This document shows, one piece after another, positions 10,504 through 21,874 of a stretch of 64,000 nucleotides of DNA. The translations under genes were made by a program, and so were the position numbers. Each line of letters starts with the position of its first letter. Position 1 is the first letter of the stretch. The notes beneath the pieces are model-generated. The model was not told the origin of the DNA. It did no database searches and saw only the letters and a list, made by a program, of their open reading frames with translations. This stretch comes from Ashinkailepas kermadecensis (lineage: Eukaryota; Arthropoda; Thecostraca; Neolepadidae). The stretch covers positions 62,001-126,000 of the forward strand of contig JAOTOM010005127.1 of NCBI GenBank assembly GCA_034440615.1, given 5' to 3'.

Positions 10504-10757
10504 GTCAGTGACCGGCCGCCGGCTGATGTGCTAGGTCGGGGGGGCGAGGGGCGTGGGGGGGGGGATCGATTGGATTAATCCCCTGACATGTGGGGAAACA
10601 ATCTCAATGTCGAACAGTGTATTCAAAGTATGTGTATTCAAAGTTTTGGGATACGCTGGTAACAGGTTGTTTTTATAGGCATACGTCCTAAAGTGTTACA
10701 GCGGTTGTGTTATTATAAATCTTCCTCCTTATGTTTACTGAATTAGACTTAACGAGT

Positions 10758-10759
<2 letters not shown>

Positions 10760-10821
<62 letters not shown>
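10760..10821. repeat. (TA)n microsatellite
   Basis: About 30 uninterrupted TA units. Confidence 0.98.
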
Positions 10822-10824
<3 letters not shown>

Positions 10825-10837
10825 CCAACCTGATTAG

Positions 10838-11046
10838 CTATGAGCTCACCTCTGGGTGTCTTGTTTGCGCCAGCTGGTATTGCCAGTGTCGAAGAACGTG
10901 TCATACAGGATCCTGTTGTGACACCGTGGGTTTACTGTCGCTATATTGATGCTAGCCTAGTCGATGCCAAGGATGATCCAAGCCTAACGACACTGAAGCA
11001 CCGCTTGGAAGAAGAGTCAGGGCTCACCTGTACCATGGAGCAGGGG
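10838..11046 (+). pseudogene. Penelope-like retroelement reverse transcriptase fragment
   Basis: The open frame reads SSPLGVLFAPAGIASVEERV, then PWVYCRYIDASLVDAKDDP and LKHRLEEESGLTCTMEQ. This matches the order of Penelope-type RT blocks as I know them: SPLG, the VEERV helix, then CRYIDD and SGL-FT-E. The catalytic Tyr-x-Asp-Asp reads Tyr-Ile-Asp-Ala, so the copy is inactive. It sits in an intron of gene 1, cut on both sides by a TA microsatellite and a 55-bp array. Confidence 0.72.
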
Positions 11047-12030
11047 GTGGGAGATTAGCTTAGCTTTCTTATATATCTATTGACGGGGGAGGGGGGGGGA
11101 GATTAGCTCAGCTTTCTTATATATCTATTGACGGGCAGGGGGTGGGAGATTAGCTTAGCTTTCTTATATATCTATTGACGGAGAGGGGGGGGGAGATTAG
11201 CTTAGCTTTCTTTTTATATATATCTATTGACGGGGAGGGGGGATTAGCTTAGCTTTCTTTTTATATATCTATTGACGGGGGGAGGGGGGAGATTAGCTTA
11301 GCTTTCTTTATATATCTATTGACGGGGGGGGGGGGGATTAGCTTAGCTTTCTTATATATCTATTGACTGGGAGGGGGTTGGGGGGGAGATTAGCTTAGCT
11401 TTCTTTATATATATCTATTGACGGGGAGGGGGGAGATTAGCTTAGCTTTCTTTTATATATCTATTGACGGGGAGGGGGGGGAGATTAGCTTAGCTTTCTT
11501 TATATATCTATTGACGAGGAGGGGGTGGGAGATTAGCTTAGCTTTCTTTATATAGCCATTGACGGGGAGGGGGTGGGAGATTAGCTTAGCTTTCTTTATA
11601 TATATCTATTGACGGGGAGGGGGGGTGGGAGATTAGCTTAGCTTTCTTTATATATATATATTAACGGGGAGGGAGGGGTGGGAGATTAGCTTAGCTTTCT
11701 TTTATATATATCTATTAACGGGGAGGGGGGGGATTAGATTAGCTTAGCTTTCTTTATATATATCTATTGACGGGGAGGGGGGAGATTAGCCTAGCTTTCT
11801 TTATATATCTATTGACGGGGAGGGGGTGGGAGATTAGCTTAGCTTTCTTTATATATCTATTGACGGGGAGGGGGGTGGGAGATTAGCTTAGCTTTCTTTA
11901 TATATCTATTGACGGAGAGGGGGGGGGGTGGGAGATTAGCTTAGCTTTCTTATATATCTATTGACGGGGAAGCGGGGTGGGAGATTAGCTTAGCTTTCTT
12001 TATATATATCTATTGACGGGGAGGGGGGAG
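11046..12030. repeat. 50-60-bp minisatellite, GATTAGCTTAGCTTTCTT
   Basis: About 19 units of GGGAGATTAGCTTAGCTTTC, then T/TA runs, then TCTATTGACGGGGAGGGGG. Unit length varies mainly through the G run and the TATA run. Confidence 0.95.
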
Positions 12031-12467
12031 AGTGGTGTTTAGAGGCGTGCCGTACCATGAAATGTAATTTGCGCCGCTTTTAAAGCGAGTGTATTTTTCA
12101 AGCAAATCTAAGGCAAGTGTACATTTACGTTAAGGATGTCTTACGTTAGAGTGTGTGTGACGTTAAGGTGCTGAAGGCGGGGGACTGGGGAAGGACATCT
12201 CCGTTTAATGTTGTTGGCTTTACTTTACTACAACGCAGTGTAATTTGTAGTTGGGATGGGGGAGGGGTGACAGGTGAAAGCTTGCCCATTCGTTCCGCAC
12301 CTGCCGCTTTGTTCCAAAGTCGGCGACTGGAAAATAGCCAAGGAAGCCAAGAAAATAGCCAAGGAAACAACAGTTGCAACAGATCAGCATGTTGTGTCCT
12401 CGAATGAGATGCCTCGTTTGGAACTCACATGTGCTTAGCTTGCCTGAAGGTGTTTCCTGTTTTTCAG

Positions 12468-12590
12468 GGCCGCGTTTCCCTGCACCCGCATCGGAGTTGC
12501 CCGCCGGTGGTACAGTCGCGGACATCGTTGCCCCCGAACAGGCAGTCTTCGAGCCGCCACCGACTTGTACACTCTCTGACACAATCGACG
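12468..12590 (+). CDS. Zasp66/synaptopodin-2-like protein, exon 7
   Basis: A 123-nt exon between acceptor TTCCTGTTTTTCAG and donor GTACGA. It enters with two bases that complete Gly and leaves with one base. It encodes a Pro/Ala-rich acidic stretch (GPRFPAPASELPAGG and IVAPEQAVFEPPPTC) ending TLSDTID. No conserved motif was recognised; the call rests on strong splice signals and phase with both neighbours. Confidence 0.8.
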
Positions 12591-12703
12591 GTACGATCTG
12601 CTCTGGTATACCTGCACAAGGGTGGATCCAGGAATTTTCATGAGGGAGGGAGGCGCATTTTTATCCGCCGGGAAATTCCTTTTGGGAGTTTGTGGGTAGT
12701 AGT

Positions 12704-12738
12704 ATATTTAGTAACGCACATTTTGCGTTACTAAATAT
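12704..12738. other. Perfect 15-bp inverted repeat
   Basis: ATATTTAGTAACGCA (12704-12718) and its exact reverse complement (12724-12738) flank a 5-nt loop CATTT. There is no U run or terminator context. Confidence 0.9.
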
Positions 12739-13095
12739 GCACATCAATGGCAGAGGCGATTTCATGGTAAGTAATTACGGTATTTGGGGTGGTTTTCGAC
12801 ATGATCAGAGAGGAAGCTGGCACACCATCACATCATTGTTGATTACTGTGGAATTCGTAAAGTGAAATAATTCAATAATTTTCGACATAGGCGGATCCAG
12901 TTTAGCTTTGGAGGAGGGGACGTCTATACTAATCATGCTCAAGTAAAGAGCATAGTAATTTAACAGTAATCAGAGACAGAAGGCGAACCTGCCTGTGTCC
13001 GAGGTTTCAGAACGCGTTCCGTCTTATGCATGTTTATGCACTGACTGGTGCACAAAATGCTGCGGGCAGAGGCGGATCCAGGGTAAACAAATAAG

Positions 13096-13770
13096 GTGGC
13101 TACCCCATTGTTGTGTGCCTGGTGTCGCCCATCACTACCCCATTGTTGTGTGCCTGGTGTCGCCGATCTCTACCCCATTGTTGTGTGCCTGGTGTCGCCG
13201 ATCTCTACCCCATTGTTGTGTGCCTGGTTGCCCATCACTACCCCATTGTTGTTGTGTGCCATCACTACCCCATTGTTGTGTGCCTGGTGTCGCCGATCTC
13301 TACCCCATTGTTGTGTGCCTGGTGTCGCCCATCACTACCCCATTGTTGTGTGCCTGGTGTCGCCGATCTCTACCCCATTGTTGTGTGCTGGTTCTCTACC
13401 CCATTGTTGTGTGCCTGGTCGCACTCTCCCCATTGTTGTGTGCCTGCCTTCCATTGTTGTTGCTGGTCGCCGATCTCTACCCCATTGTTGTGTGCCTGGT
13501 TCGCCACCTCCCATTGTTGTGTGCCTGGTGTCGCCATCTCTACCCCATTGTTGTGTGCTGGTTGTCTCTTGCCTGGTGTCGCCCATCTCTACCCCATTGT
13601 TGTGTGCCTGGTGTCGCGATCTCACCCCATTGTTGTGTGCCTGGTGTCGACCTACCCCATTTTTGTGTGCCTGGTGGCGCCCACTGACCCCATTGTTGTT
13701 GCTGTACCCATTGTTGTGTGCCTGGTGTCGCCGATCTCTACCCCATTGTTATGTGCCTGGTGTCGCCCAT
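13096..13770. repeat. 35-bp minisatellite, CTACCCCATTGTTGTGTGCC
   Basis: About 20 units of CTACCCCATTGTTGTGTGCC plus TGGTGTCGCCGATCT, with many internal deletions. Confidence 0.95.
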
Positions 13771-14360
13771 CACATGCATGTTGCACTTGTAGAGCAACAT
13801 TCAGCGTAATTTTACTAATATAGATTGCAAAAGGACTTTTTGCTGCACAAACGTGTGTCCCCAATTTTGGTTATTCAGAATACGCTTGTGATATTTTGAG
13901 CTGATCTTCATTAATCCACAGTTGAAAGCACCATTAATTTGAAGTCAATTGGCAATAGCTGAACCCAGACGTGATGCTGAGCCACAGTACACAAGAGTGG
14001 CATTATTGCGAACTTTTGGCCCAGGCATCCGCCTGTAGGCAAGTCTCTGTTTGGCTGGCAGTGATAGTCTAGGTTTTCCTCGTTTGTGCGATAACTATTT
14101 TTCAAATCCAATGGCTTCTCTCAGTCTCAGAATTCTCACTTTGGACAGCTTCCAACGACCGTAAATGAATGCTATTGTATTTACACGGCTGATTACTGAA
14201 CCAATACGGCGACAACTTATTCAACAGTTTCATTAGTCCAGCAGTGATACCAAAATTAGCAAAGATCCAGCCTCCGCCTCACACACGTACGCCCACCCTC
14301 GGTCACAGTTCTGAGTTGACTCCTCGGCCCGGGACGTCTGTGTCCGCGAGCCGAGGCTGG

Positions 14361-14553
14361 CTATTCTACGTGATGGTTGGTTGGTTATTGGTTCTACCGA
14401 CACGTCGACCGTTGAGTCATGTAGCGTCGCCAATCTCTCACGCCGATTGGTCGCGGGCGAAGAGTAGCGACAGGTGAGATTCGAACCCACAATCTTTCGA
14501 TTGTGAGACGAGCATCTTACCCCTAGACCACTCGTCCCCTATTCTACGTGATG
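14361..14553 (-). mobile_element. tRNA-derived SINE (family A), minus strand, with target duplication
   Basis: Reverse-complement copy of the element at 3049 (body about 14376-14538), flanked by a perfect 15-bp direct repeat CTATTCTACGTGATG at 14361-14375 and 14539-14553. Intact duplications suggest fairly recent insertion, here in the last intron of gene 1. Confidence 0.92.
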
Positions 14554-14589
14554 AATTATGATTTGTCGACGCAACTGTGACATCAGACA

Positions 14590-14875
14590 GACACGTTCAT
14601 TGGGCATCGACACAATGGCGCGGTCAGCGTTGTCGACTGTGTTTGGTCGGAGTGCCCCGATCGGGCCTCCGCGGGTCAGAGCCACCGGTGGAATGCGGTT
14701 GGCCAACACCGGGCGGCCGGGGCGGAGGCGTCCGAACAGCTGAGATCGACACGTGCCAGGTGCCTACGACATGCCTGGGATCCGCTCAGGCTCGGATCCT
14801 AGGATGCATGGGAGTCAAATGCATTGAAATGAGGGGTCCAGAACTAACTTCATTATACGCCGTTTTCAAAACTTA
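14590..14875 (+). repeat. Dispersed repeat D, copy 1
   Basis: Contains GGTTGGCCAACACCGGGCGG and a 3' part CATGGGAGTCAAATGCATTG, AAATGAGG, AACTTCATTA. The same blocks appear in reverse orientation at 30780-30990. The type is unknown. Confidence 0.6.
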
Positions 14876-15057
14876 AACGCTTTATTGTAGTTAGTACAAT
14901 GGCTTTCGAACGTTAATTTTAATGGTCCACTTGTTAGTGAGATATTAAGGGGACCAAATATTCCTCGCCAAAACAATCGAATGACTGTATGCTTTACATA
15001 ATGGGGTTAAAATCAAGGTGGATTATTTTCACTTCAAATTCGACATGAACTGAACGT

Positions 15058-15240
15058 CAATGGGCCTGCGGTGCCCGGTTTGTTAGAGTGTTGAACTCTA
15101 GATACGAGGGTCCCGGGTTCAACACTCACACCATTCAGAACACTTTCCAATCCCGCAGCCCACCAGCAAAACAGCGTGGGCGGTGCCATTAGCCGTGATC
15201 GTGCACCAAGTGTGCCGTGAACCACCCAATAAACAAACAA
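15058..15240 (+). mobile_element. tRNA-derived SINE (family B), copy 1
   Basis: B-box-like GGGTTCAACACTC, then a body containing GGTGCCATTAGCCGTGATCG and GTGCCGTGAACCACCCAATA, ending in an A-rich tail ACAAACAACAAAAAACA. A second copy lies at 16733-16915. Confidence 0.75.
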
Positions 15241-15757
15241 CAAAAAACATCAGTGGTCTAGGTAATGTCACACAACATCGTGCGCCGAAGGTAATGCATC
15301 GTGGTAATGTCAGAGTGTTCTGCGTGCCGCCGAAGTGTCACCAAAAATGTACATAGTTAGAACACATCTTACTGATTTTGCAATAGTTTCGGTGTGTTCA
15401 AAACACGACCAAACCAGGTTACAGCTGGCAGAAGCAGACAGCAAATCGTCGAAATAGCGTCACGCGTGGTCGCAAATCATGGGAGTGAACGCTCGGAAAT
15501 GGCTCCGGTTATCATTCCGCGGACAGCGAATACTTTTCATTTCGCGTTCGGTGCTTATTCCTCGCGTTCGGTGCTCATTCACAACTGTCAGAAGCTTTCC
15601 CAGCAGCTGTCTCCCCTGAGACCATGGCCATGCTCATATCTGGCAGTTCATCATAGGCATTAGCGTTGTTAAAATAGCTGTGAAGACATTGAGTAATATC
15701 AATGTGGTCACCACTATTGCATAGCCTCACAAGTCTACCATCACAAGGACTAGGTTG

Positions 15758-15876
15758 GCTTGTGTGTGTGCGTGTGTGCGTGTGTGTGCGTGTGTGTGTA
15801 AAATTATGGACCGGCCGGGATTCGAACCAATGTCCTAAGGCGACCGCCCGCGAATGACGCTGCCGGTCGCCCGCAG
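15758..15876 (-). mobile_element. tRNA-like SINE fragment with (CA)n tail, minus strand
   Basis: On the minus strand the sequence reads GGACATTGGTTCGAATCCCG (a perfect B box) then GCCGGTCCATAATTTTACAC, followed by a (CA)n/(GTGTGC)n tail at 15758-15800. It lies directly before the last acceptor of gene 1. No clear A box is present, so it is a fragment and not a tRNA gene. Confidence 0.5.
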
Positions 15877-16016
15877 AGAGTCTGCAGCTGCTGGCGGAGA
15901 GGCGTCGCCAGCGCCACTCGGCGGCCACCAACTACAACACGGCGCCACGTGGGTGGGGCTCCCACGGCGTCTACTACCGCCCCGTCACGTTCGCCCAGGC
16001 ACTTACGCAATACTGA
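15877..16016 (+). CDS. Zasp66/synaptopodin-2-like protein, last exon
   Basis: Terminal 140-nt exon after acceptor GGTCGCCCGCAG. Its first two bases complete a Glu codon from exon 7, then 45 codons and TGA. It encodes ESLQLLAERRRQRHSA and YNTAPRGWG followed by VYYRPVTFAQALTQY, a conserved-looking C-terminus of the kind I recall in arthropod members of this family. No obvious polyadenylation signal is seen right after the stop; the 3' end is undefined. Confidence 0.85.
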
Positions 16017-16732
16017 CGTCACTGGGGTGAAGATGCGCACGACATAGCCGGCATGCTCGCCTCACTCACTCCGACTGTGACGTAATAATGGCGTCACTGG
16101 GGCTGAGACGGGCGCAGCGGACGGCGGCGTCTGACTGTCTCCACGCCTGCTGTGTCGCTTGTGTGATGTCGTTGATAGGACACGGCGTCTGACCCATGTC
16201 GTGTGACGTCGCCGGCTGTTTTGATGAGCGCACGGATGGAGGAACTGCGACACGAACGAGATAATACGGGATGTATGTCTCCTGTTTTGCTAAGAAGTTT
16301 AATCACCTGTGAAGTGTCACTGGCGAATGATTGGGCTCAAAAGAGCATTGTCGTCGTGATTTGCAACGTTGGAGTTTTGTATTCAATGTCTGCACCGGCT
16401 CGATATGAGCTGACAAGAAGCGAGAGTGCATATTCTAGAACTGTAGCGAAGCTTGTTCTCTGTGGATATAGCTCTTTGAGTTGCTTATGAAGTGCTAAAG
16501 CTTATTATAGCCATACTCACCAATTATGCTTTAATATGAACGTTCACGAAGCAATGAATGTAAATTAATACCACCGTTTGTATGCATTGTGCTGCATGCC
16601 AATCGTTAACATCTGCTAAGCACAGCTAAGTATTATGGAGTCAGTCGGTCTTGACAGACATTTTGATCAGAACGCTGTTCATCTTACGTCATCAGTGAAC
16701 CCTGAGACAATGATGTCCCACGCTCAAGTCGG

Positions 16733-16915
16733 ACAGAGGTGGCCGGGTGGTTGGCGTGTTGAACTCCGGGCACGAGGGTCCCGAGTTCAACACTCGCACC
16801 ACTCGGAACACTTCCCAATCCCGCGGCACACCGGCGAAACAGTGTGGGCGGCGCCATCAGCCGTGATCGTGCACAAAGTGCGCCGTGAACCGCCCAATAA
16901 ACAAACAACAACAAT
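16733..16915 (+). mobile_element. tRNA-derived SINE (family B), copy 2
   Basis: Same body as the 15058 element: CGAGTTCAACACTCGCACC, GCGGCGCCATCAGCCGTGAT, CGCCGTGAACCGCCCAATAA and an A-rich tail. The region 16020-16730 holds no gene that I can see. Confidence 0.75.
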
Positions 16916-17089
16916 TGATAGTGTGGTCGCTCCGTCCTGCCCTGAGCGGCACCTCAGCATTTTGCTGGTTGATTTAGTCGGCGGAAATTGATTGATTTCT
17001 GCTTGGTGCTTCTGAGAATGCACTAAGTCGATGGCGTAGTGAACGGAATGGTTCCTTTTAATCTGGTAGTGGATGCACCAGTCGGATAA

Positions 17090-17260
17090 TAGGGTCTTGT
17101 ACCCCACTGCACCGCCTCGGCTGTCTGGCAATGCGGTCTTGCACCCCACTGCAAGGCTTCCATTGTTGGGTAATACAGTCTTGTACCCCATTGCACCGCT
17201 TCCATTGCCGGGTAATGCAGTTTTGTGCCCCTCTGCATCGCTTCCGTTGCTCGCACGTGG
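17090..17260. repeat. 46-bp tandem repeat
   Basis: Four diverged units of GTCTTGTACCCCACTGCACC plus GCTTCCATTGCCGGGTAATGC. Confidence 0.8.
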
Positions 17261-17694
17261 AATGTCTTCCTCGAACTGACTTACCGGCCGATGTGTTGTG
17301 GCCGGTGCAGTTGTTTCGGTTCGGGTTCGGTCGGGCCGCCGTGCGTTCCATATTCAGCGTGTACGCGAACACGTGCCAAGGTGTTGATGACGCCTTTGGT
17401 AGCTGTTTGGCGAGTGTGTAGTAGATGACGCGTGTATAGCGTTTTTACGTGCGTTTTTTGGTTGTTTTTTTTTGCTTGCAGCGCTGCGTTGTACCACTGT
17501 ATCGGCTGCGTTCTGAGTTCGGTAATACACAATAACCAGAGAGCGCACCGTGCGAATCGGGGAATTGATCTACAAATACACGTGTTCGCGCTCGAAAGGG
17601 CGCCGGGGAAATACTGGATCTGTCTTCAATAGTTACATCTAGAGCGTCTCTCAGGCTGGTGAAATAATGCGTATCCGCAACCATATAAACGATA

Positions 17695-17732
17695 TACGCA
17701 TATATACATTGTTACATATATATATATATATG

Positions 17733-17816
<84 letters not shown>

Positions 17817-17850
17817 TACATTATATATATATATATTTCAATATATAGCA
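17695..17850. repeat. (TA)n microsatellite
   Basis: TA repeat with scattered TG/CA interruptions. The flanks 17260-17690 and 17850-18300 show no gene. Confidence 0.97.
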
Positions 17851-18299
17851 TTGCTCTGGTTCAACGAGGACTGATTTCGACCGATATTGTTCTTCATGAA
17901 GCGGGATGATATTTTTGGTTGCCGTGGTATCACTAACCGAAGTCTGTGGTCGCTATTAGTTGGTTCGCAGTGGCGGTGTAAAATAACTTATTCAGGACGA
18001 ATTTTTTAGTTCTTGCTAGGACTAAGACTTGAGGTGCTCAGAATTTCAACCTCTTCATGAGATATTATCCCTTCAGAGAAATAACAAAATCCATGCTAAA
18101 TAATCAATGACCTTGCTACAGCCCACAGCATATCCTGTAAATTTTCATACTGCACCCTCCAGTTGAAATACGTTTGGACCTATCCATACTGCTTCAAACG
18201 TTGGTACGGACGCCAATGGTGCCGCAATGTTTTTATGGGTGAGTGGGAAATTTAGCATGGTCAGAATTAATTACTCCCATAATAGGCATTTTGCCATAT

Positions 18300-19065
18300 A
18301 TAATGTACGGTGCCATTCTACCGAGTGGACCAGAGTCATTTTGCGTCCGCCGATGACGTCGTATGTGAAGATACCATCTTCAAAGAGCACCACTGAATAT
18401 GCAAAGCGTCATTCATCTCCGTGTGAGCATGGGCACGTCTGGGTGGTAATACTTGATGAGAAGCATTCTGCCGTATATCATCCACGGCACCATATACCGA
18501 GTGGACCGAATAAATGTATCGTGATCATATACTGTGTGAGGACCATTTGGTGATCCCAAATGACGTCATCTGTGATGACACCATCTTCACCCTGAACACA
18601 AATCCATGAATTGGCACCTGTACAATCGCATCCCAGAGACAGATTCCTTGGGACGCGTTTCAAATGCGACCTACAGCACACCCTCGCCGCGAATATTCCG
18701 TGATGACGCCTCTGAATTGGGGCACCCCACAACCTCAACCTTGAAGCGATGCCCTGGTAACGCCTCTGTGGTTCCATCTGAAGCTGCACCCTTCGAGACT
18801 GATCCCCGGTGACGCCCCTGAATTGGCTATTCCACAACTCCCCCCCCCCCTGCCCAGAAAGGAATTCCTGATGCCCTGAAGTCCATCTGAAGCACCAACC
18901 TTCGTGGAAAACTATTGATAGAGCCCCTGAAGTGGCATCTGATTCTTCATCCCTTAGGGAGTAAGCCCTGGTGACGTCCGTGAAATAGCACCTGCATACC
19001 CTGTCCTGATCAAGAAATCCTTGACGGGAGCAAGGAATCCTCGATAAGAACAGGGGTCTCTGAGG
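18300..19065. repeat. Degenerate satellite, about 40-bp period
   Basis: Loosely repeated blocks around ACCATCTTCAA, CTGAATTGGCACCTG, CCTTCGAGACTGATCCC and GGTGACGCCCCTGAA. It is too diverged to count units. 19065-20390 shows neither gene nor array beyond four GTGACCTACTG units at 20188-20220. Confidence 0.6.
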
Positions 19066-20394
19066 TAGCGTTATATTTTGTTGATTACGCTACGTGTTCG
19101 TGCTATACATTTGCCACTCGACTCATTGAGTATCCATGCATTTGTGCGCCTGTGGATTGATGCACAGTCTTAAATGGAATCCATGAAATGGATGCACAGT
19201 ATCCATGAAATGGATACTGTAATAAATGGATGTTGACGGTGCATATTTTCTTTATTTTGGCCGCTTTAAGCCGCATGCAGCCCCAGAAACAAGGAATATT
19301 GATCAGGACGGGTGGCAGGTGCTATGAAGTTTTCTCACTCAACCTCGATTGGGCATACAGTGTGGAGGGTGTTGGAGGATGCGACGTCCACAGGCCCGAG
19401 CCTCGGAACAGGGCCCCCTGCGTAACACGTCGGCCGCGGTACACGCCCGGTAGCTGAAGGGAGCTCGCGCAGGCGGTAAGGACCAATTTTCAACAACATT
19501 CGCGCGCTACAAAAATGATCCCCTCAGCACGACGAGATGAGCTGTTGCCCCATTAGCAACCCACCTCCCTCCCCTTGGCTGCGGTACTTTGCATAATTGC
19601 CGTCAGCGAGACGACGGCCTAAGGCGATCTGGCAGCTGTCTTCACACAGTATGTCATATGGCATATGTCGTCATACAGTACCTTAGGAGCTAATATTACA
19701 GTAATGTATTGTAAGCCACCGACCCTGAGCATACAATATAGTCTAGCTTCTCGACAGGTAGCCAAAATTTGTAGTACGGTACGGCATAGTTGAAAGCTGG
19801 TGATTATATTGTAGCATTCGAAATTCGTTCAAATTTGTCTATTTTGTCACCACGCTACGCTTCCAAGTATTTTTGTTCAATCTGGCACACAGGCAAAAGG
19901 CCGACTGGTATCTGGAGAGGGGAAGGGAGGCGGGGCCTGCTGGGGTCCGTCGCCGTCGAGGCCACGCCCTTGGTCGGCGTGAGTCCAGTGGGCGACTGTG
20001 CTGTGACCAGCTGGTGACAGTCCCACACACACTCCAGATAAACGTCGCCATGAGAAGAGCTCTGTCTAGAATACCCTGTTTGATAAGCTGGTACGTCGTT
20101 CTGTGAAGAGCCCTGGCAGGTGCGACTGCTTAGAGCAGCGGTGAGAAACCGCACAGCTAAAGACGCAAGACAATACGTAATGCCCTGGTGACCTACTGGT
20201 GACCTACTGGTGACCTACTGGCCTATCTGACAGAAACGGCAGCCAAAAACGGTTGGGCCTGCGTATGCAAGTTACGCGCCTGGTTACGCCTGCGCAAAAC
20301 GGCCTGCGTACATTTTCCGAATTGCGGTGGCAAATATGAACAAACTGACAGATGTCTGCATGATCTGCAAGTTTGTTTGTTAAAACCAGTGTCG

Positions 20395-20640
20395 GCGAGT
20401 GTGTGGTCCCCTGGTGGTGACAGTCGTGGTCCCCTGACGGTGATAGTCTTGGTTTCGTGGTCCCCTGTGGTGACAGTCGTGGTCCTCTGTTGGTGATAGT
20501 CTAGAGTTCGTGGTCCCCTGGTGGTGATAATCTATGTTTCGTGGTCCCTGCAGTGGTGATAGTCGTGTTCCCCTGTTGGTGATAGTCTAGGGTTCGTGGT
20601 CCCTGGTGGTGACAGTCGTGTTCCGGTTACGAGCCAGTGA
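20395..20640. repeat. Short tandem repeat, GTGGTCCCCTGGTGGTGACA
   Basis: About eight units of 25-38 bp around GTGGTCCCCTGGTGGTGATA and GTCTAGGGTTC. 20640-21100 shows nothing recognisable. Confidence 0.85.
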
Positions 20641-21114
20641 ATCCAACAGTATTTTCTTGTACTTCCCGGATACACATGGTTACACCGGCGTGTGTTTGTC
20701 ACGTCATCAAATGCGTATACAGTAATAGTGTCAATATGTTAGAGAAGTACAAAAAGTGCAAAAGGTAAACCAAGGCTAGTACTTGGGCTTACGCGTGTAC
20801 TGGAGAAATACTTTGCACGGGGAAAGCAATTCCATTGCCCCTGCCAAGTGGGTGCGGGTCAGGAGAGGGAACAATCCACAGTAAGTACAGTTAGCGGTAT
20901 GAACGTGAAAGGTTAAAGACACTGATTGATTCAAGTGCCACCACAAGCGGAAGTCACGCTAAATAATCGAATGCAAAATCGATGGAATCATTATAGCAAG
21001 AGCCAGTCGCGGTCGATGCTGGTCGCATATCCGCAGCTCCACCTGGGCCACCGGACAGCGGCAGCGTCAACCAGACTCTTCGCGTAGCATCACCGTTCAC
21101 CCGATCCAGCGGTG

Positions 21115-21720
21115 CTGGGTTTCGTCTCTCCGGAGGAAGGAACGGTCAGCAGTATCGGGTGTTGCCGCTCCGGAGGACGAAGTGGTCCAGCCAGTCCAGC
21201 TGCTCCGAGTGTCGCCGCTCCGGAGGATGAAACGGTCAGCGGTATCGGGTGTCGCCGCTCCGGAGGACGAAGTGGTCCAGCCAGTCCAGCTGCTCCGAGT
21301 GTCGCCGCTCCGGAGGATGAAACGGTCAGCGGTATCGGGTGTCGCCACTCCGGAGGACGAAGTGGTCCAGCCAGTCCAGCTGCTCCGAGTGTCGCCGCTC
21401 CGGAGGATGAAACGGTCAGCGGTATCGGGTGTTGCCGCTCCGGAGGACGAAGTGGTCCAGCCAGTCCAGCTGCTCCGAGTGTCGCCACTCCGGAGGATGA
21501 AACGGTCAGCGGTATCGGGTGTTGCCGCTCCGGAGGACGAAGTGGTCCAGCCAGTCCAGCTGCTCCGAGTGTCGCCGCTCCGGAGGATGAAACGGTCAGC
21601 GGTATCGGGTGTTGCCGCTCCGGAGGACGAAGTGGTCCAGCCAGTCCAGCTGCTCCGAGTGTCGCCACTCCGGAGGACGAAGTGGTCCAGCTGCGCCGGG
21701 CGGCAAGAGGACCGCCCGTC
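21115..21720. repeat. 90-bp higher-order array
   Basis: Six to seven units of 90 bp, each made of two related halves: one with GAGGACGAAGTGGTCCAGCC and one with GAGGATGAAACGGTCAGCGG, both preceded by GTGTCGCCGCTCCG. The 90-bp period and lack of stops keep two plus frames and one minus frame (287 codons, 21090-21953) open. No signal, domain or splice context supports coding. Confidence 0.93.
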
Positions 21721-21874
21721 ATCCAGCTGACAACAGGCTGAGCGGCGGCCGCCAGAGATGACGAGCGGCTGGCGGTCCGGCTGGCGGTACGGCTGGCGGT
21801 GCCGCTGGCGGTACCAAGCCGCCAGAGGTACAGAGTGCCCGGCGGCCCGAACTGCAGGGGCCGGCTAAAGCTAA

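Noticed and set aside
10838..11046. Additional exon of the Zasp66-like gene
   Set aside because: Exon 6 joins exon 7 in phase without it, and its sequence matches Penelope-type RT blocks.
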